Shown here piece after piece: positions 53,301 through 64,000 of a stretch of DNA of 64,000 nucleotides (positions within the stretch are counted from its first letter, which is position 1; every line of letters begins with the position of its first letter). Origin of the DNA: Gari tellinella (taxonomy: Eukaryota; Mollusca; Bivalvia; Cardiida; Psammobiidae); assembly GCA_922989275.2 (NCBI GenBank), contig OV277857.1, positions 45,237,083 to 45,301,082 on the forward strand, read 5' to 3'. The notes beneath the pieces were generated by a model. The model had not been told where the DNA came from. It saw only the letters and a list, made by a program, of their open reading frames with translations, and ran no database searches. The position numbers and the translations under genes are program-made.

Positions 53301-54205
53301 GTTATTTAGGTGCTGTTTGTTCACTGTTATTTTGGTGGTGTTTGTTCACTGTGTTATATGTTCACTTTTATTTTGGTGGTGTTTGTTCACTGTGTTATAT
53401 GTTCACTGTTATTTTGGTGGTGTTTGTTCACTGTGTTATATGTTCACTTTTATTTTGGTGGTGTTTGTTTACTGTGTTATATGTTTACTGTTATTTCGGT
53501 GGTGTTTGTTCATTGTGTTACATGTTCACTGTTAGTTCGATGGTGTTTGTTCACTGTGTTATATGTTCTCTGTTATTTCGGTGGTGTTTGTTCACTGTTA
53601 TTTCGGTGGTGTTTGTTCACTGTGTTATATGTTCACTGTTATTTTGGTGGTGTTTGTTCACTGTGTTATTTGTTCAATGTTATTTCGGTGGTGTTTGTTC
53701 ACTGTTATTTTGGTGGTGTTTGTTCACTGTGTTATATGTTCACTGTTATTATGGTGGTGTTTGTTTACTGTGTTATATGTTCACTCTTATTTTGGTGTTT
53801 GTTCATTGTGTTACATGTTCACTGTTATTTCGGTGGCGTTTGTTTACTGTGTTATATGTTTACTGTTATTGCGGTGGTGTTTGTTCATTGTGTTACATGT
53901 TCACTGTTATTTCGGTGGTGTCGTTCACTGTGTTATATGTTCACTGTTATTTTGGTGGTGTTTGTTTACTGTGTTATATGTTTACTGTTATTCCGGTAGT
54001 GTTTGTTCATTGTGTTACATGTTCACTGTTATTTCGGTGGTGTTTGTTCACTGTTATTTTGGTGGTGTTTGTTCACTTTGTTATTTGTTCAATGTTATTT
54101 CGGTGATGTTTGTTCACTGTTATATTGGTGGTGTTATATGTTTACTGTTATTCCGGTGGTGTTTGTTTACTGTGTTATATGTTCACTGTTATTTTGGTGG
54201 TGTAG
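50380..54205 (+). repeat. Minisatellite with 41-bp period (~90 copies)
   Basis: The unit is 'gttcactgttattttggtgg' plus 'tgtttgttcactgtgttata' plus t. Variants at fixed positions (ttattttgg/ttatttcgg/ttattgcgg/ttattccgg; ttatatg/ttacatg/ttatttg) recur in ordered blocks, and a shortened unit is interspersed. The consensus has no stop codon in any plus-strand frame. Because 41 is not a multiple of 3, all three frames stay open for up to 1233 codons with the same Cys/Val/Phe-rich 41-residue repeat. No coding evidence beyond openness; I treat it as noncoding. Confidence 0.93.
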
Positions 54206-54317
54206 AAAAAGGTGACAATTCTGACTATTAATTTTAATCTGAGTGAAGACTACATTCAAGTGTTAATTTAAAAAACTAGTGATCACTTTTAACTTTTATT
54301 TAGAATTTATTTACATA
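54206..54317. other. Spacer between minisatellite and 2.7-kb array
   Basis: AT-rich. 'ctagtgatcacttttaactt' weakly resembles sequence after the LINE fragment inside the 2.7-kb unit. Confidence 0.4.
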
Positions 54318-56205
54318 TTTGTTAATTACTGTATTATATGTTTTCCACATGCTGAAAATGTTACTATCTTCAGCATGTAGAGTAAAAGAAACCAATCAGA
54401 TAGAAAACAATTTGGATCCCGATCAGACGCTGCTTTATTAGTAAACTGTTTGGATTCTCATCAGAGCAAACGATTTGGATCCTTAATAGAGGCACCCCAT
54501 GTGGTTCTGGGGCCTGCCAGCTCGGTCAACTGGCAGAAAAGAGTGGGGACCACTGCCATAGCCTGGCATGATACAGTAGAAGGCTGCTAAAAGGTGTAAT
54601 CTTTTCAGTGGTTTGATTGATGGATGAATGCATAAATTGATGTATTCGTACGTCAGTCCAAGAACTGAAAAGGTTAAAATCCAGAATATTTGAAACTTTG
54701 GTATTCTGGTCAGGGTTCAATTTCAAGATCAGTACCTCATATTTTTAGATCGATGTAAATGAGGTGTTGATCTTGCAACTTGTCTCCTGGAGTCGCGATA
54801 TGACTGAAATACTGTTAAAGCGACTGATAGCAAACAGTTTGCATCCTGAACAGATTGCTATCTGTTTGGATCCTGAACAGATAGCAAACGGTTCCTATTG
54901 GTTTCATTTCACTTTGCTCAGTAAAAGACGCGTATTTTATCAACACATTGGTGCAGTTCATCAACGAGACGGCAAGAAGATAAGGGAAGGAAGGGAGGGA
55001 TAGGTGTATAAATATTTATACAAAATTACAGTTTACATAAATACCAAGAGTAGAAAAAAAGGTAATATCCACTTTCAAGTACTTCTTACGAAACGAAACA
55101 AGAAATACGTGTTGGAACTATTAAAAATAACAACAATTCAGTATTGTAGACATTGCAATATCGACATGCATCCATAAAGTAACAAACAGTCTCAATTTTC
55201 ATCAGAAGCCAATTTGCTCGGGGACTGATCAGGGTAGAAAATATTTGTAATTATAAGTGCAGTGGTCTTAACAAAATAAGGGGTAATAATGCAACAAATA
55301 GTTTTTTCAGCTTAGATCGAATTAAACTAGAGATATTTAATAAACCGAGGTCCGATGTATCAGTGCTTTACAATGGGCATCTGAAAGAAGCAGAGAACTC
55401 TGTCAATAGTAAGAGTAGGCCAATATTTCATCTTTCAAATTTATTTTGACAGAGCCATGCAACAGGAAAGCAGGTTTTTAGGGGAGTTTAATTGAGACAC
55501 TTTGTAAATATGTTTACGCCAGGTCGTATAGTGTGGGTGGTCCCTTTGATTGATATACATACGTTTACACAAAGTTTTCTTAATCTTGGCCCTTTCAATA
55601 TCAGTGATTAATTTGTTCAACTTCAGAACTACTTTTGTTAATGTTTGTTCACTTTGAAGAGAGTCTGCTAGCAGCAATGTGAGAATGTGAACAGGGCTTA
55701 TTTGATTTTATTTATATAGTAGTAGTTACTGTAGTAGTAGTAGTGTATGGGCGACCGTGGTTGCTAGTCGGACATGATTCAAAGTGGACAGACCGTGTTG
55801 CTCATACTGCAAGAGTTGAGTTGCACGAATTTTACAAATTGACATTTTATACTTGGCATGTTTTGAGAAATTATGGTTTGCATGAAATCGCTCTCCAGTT
55901 TCTAAATTTACATCATTTCCACCCTACTAACACTTGAGTGTAAACATGGTTTAACGACACTGCAACCCACTTATGGTTATAAAGCCGGTGTGTATGCATG
56001 TGTGGGAAATGTATTGGTGTTCCTCTTTTGGCGGAGTTTTGCCACTCTGCCAGCTCGGGCAATTGAAGTATCTTATCCTCCTCATTCCACTTGGTGCCGT
56101 TTCATTCACAACAGAGTTACACCAAGGGCAGATAAATCTTGACCAAACGGTTTCCTGCAGCACACTAATGAATAAATTTGTATCTGACAGATATGCTTCC
56201 ACATG

Positions 56206-56476
56206 AGACGAACTTCGAACCATAATGTTCATGTGGTCCAACAGAGCAAACACCAGAGCACATACTTCAGCGTTGTCCTCTGTTTGAACAATTAAGAAGA
56301 AAGATGTGGCCAGCCCCTGTCACTCTAGAACAGAAGCTATATGGCAAGAAGGAGTATCTCTTGAAAACTGTGTCCTTCATCGCTGCGATGAATATTTCAT
56401 CTAGACTTATGGATGCAGACAGTGATGAATCAAGACGAACCCCACCTACTGATGAAGACTACATCATGTTATTTTA
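56206..56476 (+). pseudogene. LINE (RNase H-type) C-terminal fragment, unit 1
   Basis: Codes (with a stop) 'MLPHETNFEP', stop, then 'CSCGPTEQTPEHILQRCPLF' and 'EQLRRKMWPAPVTLEQKLYG'. CxC...H....C followed by W-P and LYG is the typical end of RNase H-bearing LINE ORF2. The stop TAA stands where unit 3 has TAC. Confidence 0.7.
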
Positions 56477-56727
56477 AAGCTATTGATCACTAAAACATTG
56501 TAGAACATTATTATTCACACATTTTTTAATTATTGTATATTATGTAAATGTACATGCTGAAAATGTTAATTTTTCAGCATGTATAGAGTAGAAGAAACCA
56601 ACTTAATTCAGTGTTTATCAAAATTATTTCTAACACTTACTCTTGAGCTCACTACAAGTTAGTCGAAATGGGTTTACTAGACTGACTTTAACATTGGTCA
56701 TTAATAGTGAACATATTTGCCTCTAGT

Positions 56728-56920
56728 ACACTCTACAGGTGAAAGACTTCATATTTGCCTCTAGTACACTCTACAGGTGAAATACTTCATGTTTGCCTCT
56801 AGTACACTCTACATGTGAAAGACTTCATATTTGCCTCTAGTACACTCTACATGTGAAAGACTTCATATTTGCCTCTAGTACACTCTACATGAGAAATACT
56901 TCATATTTGCCATGTGGACT
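56728..56920 (+). repeat. 38-bp minisatellite, five copies (unit 1)
   Basis: Repeats of 'catatttgcctctagtacac' plus 'tctacaggtgaaagactt'. Confidence 0.9.
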
Positions 56921-56955
56921 GATATCAAGCATCGCTTGAGCTCAGTACAACCTGT

Positions 56956-57019
56956 GTAAATACGCTATTCCTAGCAGTTTCTTTATGCGTGTTCTTATGG
57001 GTAGGAATAGCGTATTTAC
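56956..57019. mobile_element. 64-bp mini-hairpin derived from MITE family 1 (unit 1)
   Basis: 'gtaaatacgctattccta' and 'taggaatagcgtatttac' are the MITE-1 inner termini separated by only ~28 bp. The outer 'cagtg' is lost. Confidence 0.75.
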
Positions 57020-58914
57020 TAGCGTAATTTGTTAATTACTGTATTATATGTTTTCCACATGCTGAAAATGTTACTATCTTCAGCATGTAGAGTAAAAGAA
57101 ACCAATCAGATAGAAAACAATTTGGATCCCGATCAGACGCTGCTTTATTAGTAAACTGTTTGGATTCTCATCAGAGCAAACGATTTGGATCCTTAATAGA
57201 GGCACCCCATGTGGTTCTGGGGCCTGCCAGCTCGGTCAACTGGCAGAAAAGAGTGGGGACCACTGCCATAGCCTGGCATGATACAGTAGAAGGCTGCTAA
57301 AAGGTGTAATCTTTTCAGTGGTTTGATTGATGGATGAATGCATAAATTGATGTATTCGTACGTCAGTCCAAGAACTGAAAAGGTTAAAATCCAGAATATT
57401 TGAAACTTTGGTATTCTGGTCAGGGTTCAATTTCAAGATCAGTACCTCATATTTTTAGATCGATGTAAATGAGGCGTTGATCTTGCAACTTGTCTCCTGG
57501 AGTCGCGATATGACTGAAATACTGTTAAAGCGACTGATAGCAAACAGTTTGCATCCTGAACAGATTGCTATCTGTTTGGATCCTGAACAGATAGCAAACG
57601 GTTCCTATTGGTTTCATTTCACTTTGCTCAGTAAAAGACGCGTATTTTATCAACACATTGGTGCAGTTCATCAACGAGACGGCAAGAAGATAAGGGAAGG
57701 AAGGGAGGGATAGGTGTATAAATATTTATACAAAATTACAGTTTACATAAATACCAAGAGTAGAAAAAAGGTAATATCCACTTTCAAGTACTTCTTACGA
57801 AACGAAACAAGAAATACGTGTTGGAACTATTTAAAATAACAACAATTCAGTATTGTAGACATTGCAATATCGACATGCATCCATAAAGTAACAAACAGTC
57901 TCAATTTTCATCAGAAGCCAATTTGCTCGGGGACTGATCAGGGTAGTTAATATTTGTAATTATAAGTGCAGTGGTCTTAACAAAATAAGGGGTAATAATG
58001 CAACAAATAGTTTTTTCAGCTTAGATCGAATTAAACTAGAGATATTTAATAAACCGAGGTCCGATGTATCAGTGCTTTACAATGGGCATCTGAAAGAAGC
58101 AGAGAACTCTGTCAATAGTAAGAGTAGGCCAATATTTCATCTTTCAAATTTATTTTGACAGAGCCATGCAACAGGAAAGCAAGTATTTAGGGGAGTTTAA
58201 TTGAGACACTTTGTAAATATGTTTACGCCAGGTCGTATAGTGTGGGTGGTCCCTTTGATTGATATACATACGTTTACACAAAGTTTTCTTAATCTTGGCC
58301 CTTTCAATATCAGTGATTAATTTGTTCAACTTCAGAACTACTTTTGTTAATGTTTGTTCACTTTGAAGAGAGTCTGCTAGCAGCAATGTGAGAATGTGAA
58401 CAGGGCTTATTTGATTTTATTTATATAGTAGTAGTTACTGTAGTAGTAGTAGTGTATGGGCGACCGTGGTTGCTAGTCGGACATGATTCAAAGTGGACAG
58501 ACCGTGTTGCTCATACTGCAAGAGTTGAGTTGCACGAATTTTACAAATTGACATTTTATACTTGGCATGTTTTGAGAAATTATGGTTTGCATGAAATCGC
58601 TCTCCAGTTTCTAAATTTACATCATTTCCACCCTACTAACACTTGAGTGTAAACATGGTTTAACGACACTGCAACCCACTTATGGTTATAGAGCCGGTGT
58701 GTATGCATGTGTGGGAAATGTATTGGTGTTCCTCTTTTGGCGGAGTTTTGCCACTCTGCCAGCTCGGGCAATTGAAGTATCTTATCCTCCTCATTCCACT
58801 TGGTGCCGTTTCATTCACAACAGAGTTACACCAAGGGCAGATAAATCTTGACCAAACGGTTTCCTGCAGCACACTAATGAATAAATTTGTATCTGACAGA
58901 TATGCTTCCACATG

Positions 58915-59185
58915 AGACGAACCACGAACCATAATGTTCATGTGGTCCAACTGAGCAAACACCAGAGCACATACTTCAGCGTTGTCCTCTGTTTGAACAA
59001 TTAAGAAGAAAGATGTGGCCAGCCCCTGTCACTCTAGAACAGAAGCTATATGGCAAGAAGGAGTATCTCTTGAAAACTGTGTCCTTCATCGCTGCGATGA
59101 ATATTTCATGTAGACTTATGGATGCAGACAGTGATGAATCAAGACGAACCCCACCTACTGATGAAGACTACATCATGTTATTTTA
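58915..59185 (+). pseudogene. LINE C-terminal fragment, unit 2
   Basis: Same as unit 1, also with TAA before the Cys motif, but with 'NHEP' instead of 'NFEP'. Confidence 0.7.
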
Positions 59186-59435
59186 AAGCTATTGATCACT
59201 AAAACATTGTAGAACATTATTATTCACACATTTTTTAATTATTGTATATTATGTAAATGTACATGCTGAAAATGTTAATTTTTCAGCATGTATAGAGTAG
59301 AAGAAACCAACTTAATTCAGTGTTTATCAAAATTATTTCTAACTCTTACTCTTGAGCTCACTACAAGTTAGTCGAAATGGGTTTACTAGGCTGACTTTAA
59401 CATTGGTCATTAATAGTGAACATATTTGCCTCTAG

Positions 59436-59630
59436 TACACTCTACAGGTGAAAGACTTCATATTTGCCTCTAGTACACTCTACAGGTGAAATACTTCATA
59501 TTTGCCTCTAGTACACTCTACATGTGAAAGACTTCATATTTGCCTCTAGTACACTCTACATGTGAAAGACTTCATATTTGCCTCTAGTACACTCTACATG
59601 AGAAATACTTCATATTTGCCATGTGGACTG
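59436..59630 (+). repeat. 38-bp minisatellite, five copies (unit 2)
   Basis: Same repeat as in unit 1. Confidence 0.9.
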
Positions 59631-59664
59631 ATATCAAGCATCGCTTGAGCTCAGTACAACCTGT

Positions 59665-59728
59665 GTAAATACGCTATTCCTAGCAGTTTCTTTATGCGTG
59701 TTCTTATGGGTAGGAATAGCGTATTTAC
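59665..59728. mobile_element. 64-bp mini-hairpin, unit 2
   Basis: Identical design to the copy at 56956. Confidence 0.75.
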
Positions 59729-61605
59729 TAGCGTAATTTGTTAATTACTGTATTATATGTTTTCCACATGCTGAAAATGTTACTATCTTCAGCATGTAGA
59801 GTAAAAGAAACCAATCAGATAGAAAACAATTTGGATCCCGATCAGACGCTGCTTTATTAGTAAACTGTTTGGATTCTCATCAGAGCAAACGATTTGGATC
59901 CTTAATAGAGGCACCCCATGTGGTTCTGGGGCCTGCCAGCTCGGTCAACTGGCAGAAAAGAGTGGGGACCACTGCCATAGCCTGGCATGATACAGTAGAA
60001 GGCTGCTAAAAGGTGTAATCTTTTCAGTGGTTTGATTGATGGATGAATGCATAAATTGATGTATTCGTACGTCAGTCCAAGAACTGAAAAGGTTAAAATC
60101 CAGAATATTTGAAACTTTGGTATTCTGGTCAGGGTTCAATTTCAAGATCAGTACCTCATATTTTTAGATCGATGTAAATGAGGTGTTGATCTTGCAACTT
60201 GTCTCCTGGAGTCGCGATATGACTGAAATACTGTTAAAGCGACTGATAGCAAACAGTTTGCATCCTGAACAGATTGCTATCTGTTTGGATCCTGAACAGA
60301 TAGCAAACGGTTCCTATTGGTTTCATTTCACTTTGCTCAGTAAAAGACGCGTATTTTATCAACACATTGGTGCAGTTCATCAACGAGACGGCAAGAAGAT
60401 AAGGGAAGGAAGGGAGGGATAGGTGTATAAATATTTATACAGAAATAACAGTTTACATAAATACCAAGAGTAGAAAAAAGGTAATATCCACTTTCAAGTA
60501 CTTCTTACGAAACGAAACAAGAAATACGTGTTGGAACTATTTAAAATAACAACAATTCAGTATTGAAGACATTGCAATATCGACATGCATCCATAAAGTA
60601 ACAAACAGTCTCAATTTTCATCAGAAGCCAATTTGCTCGGGGACAGATCAGGGTAGAAAATATTTGTAATTATAAGTGCAGTGGTCTTAACAAAATAAGG
60701 GGTAATAATGCAACAAATAGTTTTTTCAGCTTAGATCGAATTAAACTAGAGATAATTAATAAACCGAGGTCCGATGTATCAGTGCTTTACAATGGGCATC
60801 TGAAAGAAGCAGAGAACTCTGTCAATAGTAAGAGTAGGCCAATATTTCATCTTTCAAATTTATTTTGACAGAGCCATGCAACAGGAAAGCAGGTTTTTAG
60901 GGGAGTTTAATTGAGACACTTTGTAAATATGTTTACGCCAGGTCGTATAGTGTGGGTGGTCCCTTTGATTGATATACATACGTTTACACAAAGTTTTCTT
61001 AATCTTGGCCCTTTCAATATCAGTGATTAATTTGTTCAACTTCAGAACTACTTTTGTTAATGTTTGTTCACTTTGAAGAGAGTCTGCTAGCAGCAATGTG
61101 AGAATGTGAACAGGGCTTATTTGATTTTATTTATATAGTAGTAGTTACTGTAGTAGTAGTAGTGTATGGGCGACCGTGGTTGCTAGTCGGACATGATTCA
61201 AAGTGGACAGACCGTGTTGCTCATACTGCAAGAGTTGAGTTGCACGAATTTTACAAATTGACATTTTATACTTGGCATGTTTTGAGAAATTATGGTTTGC
61301 ATGAAATCGCTCTCCAGTTTCTAAATTTACATCATTTCCACCCTACTAACACTTGAGTGTAAACATGGTTTAACGACACTGCAACCCACTTATGGTTATA
61401 GAGCCGGTGTGTATGCATGTGTGGGAAATGTATTGGTGTTCCTCTTTTGGCGGAGTTTTGCCACTCTGCCAGCCCGGGCAATTGAAGTATCTTATCCTCC
61501 TCATTCCACTTGGTGCCGTTTCATTCACAACAGAGTTACACCAAGGGCAGATAAATCTTGACCAAACGGTTTCCTGCAGCACACTAATGAATAAATTTGT
61601 ATCTG

Positions 61606-61896
61606 ACAGATATGCTTCCACATGAGACGAACCACGAACCATACTGTTCATGTGGTCCAACTGAGCAAACACCAGAGCACATACTTCAGCGTTGTCCTCT
61701 GTTTGAACAATTAAGAAGAAAGATGTGGCCAGCCCCTGTCACTCTAGAACAGAAGCTATATGGCAAGAAGGAGTATCTCTTGAAAACTGTGTCCTTCATC
61801 GCTGCTATGAATATTTCATGTAGACTTATGGATGCAGACAGTGATGAATCAAGACGAACCCCACCTACTGATGAAGACTACATCATGTTATTTTAA
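61606..61896 (+). pseudogene. LINE C-terminal fragment, unit 3 (no internal stop)
   Basis: 'MLPHETNHEPYCSCGPTEQT' continues to 'DEDYIMLF' and stop. Here the codon before the Cys motif is TAC (Tyr), giving an open frame to the natural C-terminus. No RT or RNase H catalytic part is recognisable upstream, so it is still only a fragment. Confidence 0.72.
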
Positions 61897-62132
61897 AGCT
61901 ATTGATCACTAAAACATTGTAGAACATTATTATTCACACATTTTTTAATTATTGTATATTATGTAAATGTACATGCTGAAAATGTTAATTTTTCAGTATG
62001 TATAGAGTAGAAGAAACCAACTTAATTCAGTGTTTATCAAAATTATTTCTAACTCTTACTCTTGAGCTCACTACAAGTTAGTCGAAATGGGTTTACTAGG
62101 CTGACTTTAACATTGGTCATTAATAGTGAACA

Positions 62133-62412
62133 TATTTGCCTCTAGTACACTCTACAGGTGAAAGACTTCATATTTGCCTCTAGTACACTCTACAGGTAGA
62201 AGACTTCATATTTGCCTCTAGTACACTCTACATGTGAAAGACTTCATATTTGCCTCTAGTACACTCTACATGTGAAAGACTTCATATTTGCCTCTAGTAC
62301 ACTCTACATGTGAAATACTTCATATTTGCCTCTAGTACACTCTACATGTGAAAGACTTCATATTTGCCTCTAGTACACTCTACATGTGAAATACTTCATA
62401 TTTGCCATGTGG
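62133..62412 (+). repeat. 38-bp minisatellite, seven copies (unit 3)
   Basis: Two more copies than units 1 and 2. 'catgtgaaatactt' and 'catgtgaaagactt' versions alternate at the end, suggesting a 76-bp duplication. Confidence 0.9.
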
Positions 62413-62438
62413 ACTGATATCAGCTCAGTACAACCTGT

Positions 62439-62502
62439 GTAAATACGCTATTCCTAGCAGTTTCTTTATGCGTGTTCTTATGGGTAGGAATAGCGTATTT
62501 AC
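62439..62502. mobile_element. 64-bp mini-hairpin, unit 3, marks array end
   Basis: Same hairpin. After it the sequence leaves the array ('ctattagagcttccgatc'). Confidence 0.75.
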
Positions 62503-62618
62503 TACTATTAGAGCTTCCGATCATCTTATTGGGCATGTGTACTCGACTCAAGAATCCCTTGAGCCCAGTACAACTTGTTCGACATAGGTAGGGGCCTTTC
62601 CGGGCCAAATAGACTGAA

Positions 62619-62662
62619 CTTATTATTGGCCATGCATGTATACATGTATGTCCAATAATAAG
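62619..62662. repeat. 44-bp palindrome
   Basis: 'cttattattggccatgcatg' opposed to 'catgtatgtccaataataag' around 'tata'. A few mismatches near the inner arms. Confidence 0.75.
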
Positions 62663-62851
62663 AGACTTCATACTTGTTGAGCTCAGTAAAAGTAACTTTT
62701 ACCTTTCACTTAAAACACTTGTTGCTCTAACGCTTTACTCCATAGATCAGTTTAGAGTTTGATTGTGGTTGACTTCTTCTACTCTATGGGTCATGAAAGA
62801 GCATACCTTCACGTTGGTATGACCTGAATGCAATTGAATGTTTTGAAAATA

Positions 62852-63104
62852 CAGGGCTGCCATAAGTTGACATAAAAATCCTAAAATTTGCAAATTTGCA
62901 TTTTCAAATGCGATTTTACGAATCGTACCTTTTCCCCATCGCCTGTTTCTAGTTTTGTTGACACGTGGCTGCTTAAAGCAGGCTAAAAGTAAAACAGAGT
63001 GCGCCTTAAGGCGCAATCTGCTTTACTTTCAGCCTGCTTTAAGCTACCATGTACTAGAAAAAAATTCGAAGATTTAGGAAAAATCCGGAGAAATGGCAAC
63101 CCTG
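62852..63104 (-). mobile_element. hAT-like MITE with palindrome B (reverse of 21150 family)
   Basis: Termini 'cagggctgccata' and 'atggcaaccctg'. The candidate 8-bp duplication GAAAATA plus C/G (62845 and 63104) matches 7 of 8. Palindrome B at 62971-63044. Much of the body is the complement of 21150-21419. Confidence 0.75.
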
Positions 63105-63390
63105 AAAATAGTTCACGTTTTCGACCATTCAACTGTAACTGAATGCTCTTATTTATTTCAGTGATTACATATACTGTTCAGATTTTAACTGACATAATGA
63201 AGACCGTATCTTTTCGAAATCTCGACTTAACCGAGTTTAAGCTACCATCGGATATATTCATGGGGCAATCTATTAAACTTGCTGGTTATTATATTATGGA
63301 TTATGCGCGGATCCAATGCCATGCTGTATTTGTTCAGTGGCGAAGATGATGTCTTTTTAAAACGAAAATGGCAAATTCTTGAAAATCAGT
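63105..63390. other. Unassigned sequence
   Basis: A short open stretch follows an acceptor-like 'cttatttatttcag' at ~63160 ('MKTVSFRNLDLTEFKLPSDI'), but there is no matching donor and no recognised domain. Not called as an exon. Confidence 0.3.
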
Positions 63391-63450
63391 GTCAAATAGT
63401 TTGGAGCCTGATCAGATGTCGTTTATCTGATCCAGATCCAAACTGTTTGC
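63391..63450. repeat. Palindrome family A, short-loop copy
   Basis: 'gtcaaatagtttggagcctg' opposed to 'cagatccaaactgtttgc'. The central GC-rich part is reduced. Confidence 0.7.
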
Positions 63451-63546
63451 AGTTTAAATGAAAACCTGAGGAAAATCACTGGATCGCATGTAACTTTTCT
63501 TTAAAATCACTATTCCTAAGGTACCAGTAGAACCATCGCAGTCTTT

Positions 63547-63756
63547 GACCCATTACCACATAGAAGCGCCTTTAGCGCATTCAATTTGTGCAGCAACAAA
63601 AAGTAAAATAAGAATTGCTAGATCTATATCTTAGCAACTTAAGGCTGGCTGAAAATAAAGTTTAACGCATCTTAAGGCGCATGTTTCTTTACTTTCAATA
63701 TGCTTTAACTGACCACCTGTCTTCAAAACTAGAACTCTGCTATGTGCGGTAAGGGG
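63547..63756 (+). mobile_element. TTAA-type MITE with palindrome B, degenerate ends
   Basis: Termini 'acccattaccacatag' and 'ctatgtgcggtaaggggtta'; target copies read TTGA/TTAT. Palindrome at ~63634-63708. Confidence 0.6.
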
Positions 63757-64000
63757 TTATTGTTGCTATGGTTTCATGTATGGTTTTTTTTGGCTACTGG
63801 GCCCCTGATCGACTGTTACACTATTTACCTTAAGCCCGCTAATTATGTCGATAGTAATTTTTATGGAAGTTATGATAGAAATATGGATATTGATCAATAC
63901 CTGCATATTGTACCCTTTACTCCATACATATGTATCATAATGAATGTTTTCTGTTCTCTAGTAGATGGTATCTTGAAGCGGGTTTAAAGTAAAACAGAAT
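63757..64000 (+). mobile_element. Partial TTAA-type MITE cut by window end
   Basis: 'accctttactccataca' near 63910 and 'gtatcttgaagcgggtttaa' plus 'agtaaaacagaat' at the window end form a left MITE terminus and half of palindrome B. Confidence 0.5.

Larger units (their letters stand above)
54318..62503 (+). repeat. Three tandem copies of a ~2.71-kb unit
   Basis: Units start at 54318, 57028 and 59737 ('tttgttaattactgtattat'). They are nearly identical over their length. Each holds a palindrome 'gcatgctgaa/ttcagcatg' near its start, palindrome-A-like pieces, a LINE C-terminal fragment, a 38-bp minisatellite and a terminal mini-hairpin. The third is longer through extra 38-bp repeats. Confidence 0.93.

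Noticed and set aside
50361..54231. Very long open frames (1233, 1029, 450 and more codons) as a real protein gene
   Set aside because: They are the automatic result of a stop-free 41-bp tandem repeat read in three frames. No codon bias, domain, or unique sequence is present.
54526..61672. Short ORFs repeated three times (66-100 codons) as a gene family
   Set aside because: They are identical because the 2.71-kb unit is triplicated; no domain is recognisable except the LINE C-terminal fragment.
63143..63461. Additional exon after the acceptor-like site at ~63160
   Set aside because: No donor in a suitable place, no similarity to the coiled-coil gene, and the frame runs into a palindrome A.

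Overview
The window looks like gene-poor nuclear DNA from a mollusc, most likely a bivalve (inference). The evidence is dense AT-rich intergenic sequence, non-LTR retrotransposons with ATT-repeat tails, several MITE families, and pearl/Helitron-like elements with ~170-300 bp core repeats, GACR microsatellites and terminal stem-loops. There are also tRNA-derived SINE remnants, a hammerhead-bearing Penelope-like fragment and long satellites. No bacterial-style gene organisation is present.

Layout. 1-9 kb: pearl-like repeats, a 559-bp TA-flanked MITE, palindromic hairpins and a 1.9-kb TIR element. 9-17.4 kb: a ~71-bp satellite, interrupted by a 5'-truncated minus-strand LINE and by two MITEs that were amplified together with the satellite. 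17.4-22.3 kb: SINE-like pieces, a foldback made of two head-to-head SINEs, an inverted pair of hammerhead ribozymes and more MITEs. 22.3-39.3 kb: two ~2.93-kb, nearly identical direct repeats precisely flank a full-length LINE. The single ORF of that LINE is split by a 5.5-kb foldback element that left a 2-bp AT duplication. 39.4-43.8 kb: a second, decayed LINE containing a TTAA-type MITE and a pogo-like element. 44-50 kb: further repeats plus short plus-strand exons of a host coiled-coil gene, possibly shootin-1-like. 50.4-54.2 kb: a ~3.8-kb minisatellite with 41-bp period. 54.3-62.5 kb: three tandem copies of a ~2.71-kb unit carrying a LINE C-terminal fragment. 62.5-64 kb: more MITEs.

The only host gene I can support is the coiled-coil gene. 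Its exons are at 23865-23925 (duplicated at 37961-38021), 46928-47022, ~47671-47767, 49035-49132 and 49939-50020. Exon phases agree at the two junctions that can be tested. Several exons are themselves tandemly duplicated and MITEs abut their acceptors. One exon copy carries an in-frame stop, so the locus may be broken or wrongly assembled here.

The most unusual features are: (1) ~65-75 bp palindromic cassettes of two sequence families, each found in the middle of MITEs whose termini belong to unrelated transposon superfamilies; (2) the 2.93-kb TSD-like duplication around the LINE; (3) the inverted hammerhead ribozymes; (4) the 41-bp minisatellite that is open in all three forward frames; (5) tandem arrays that multiply splice donors of the host gene.
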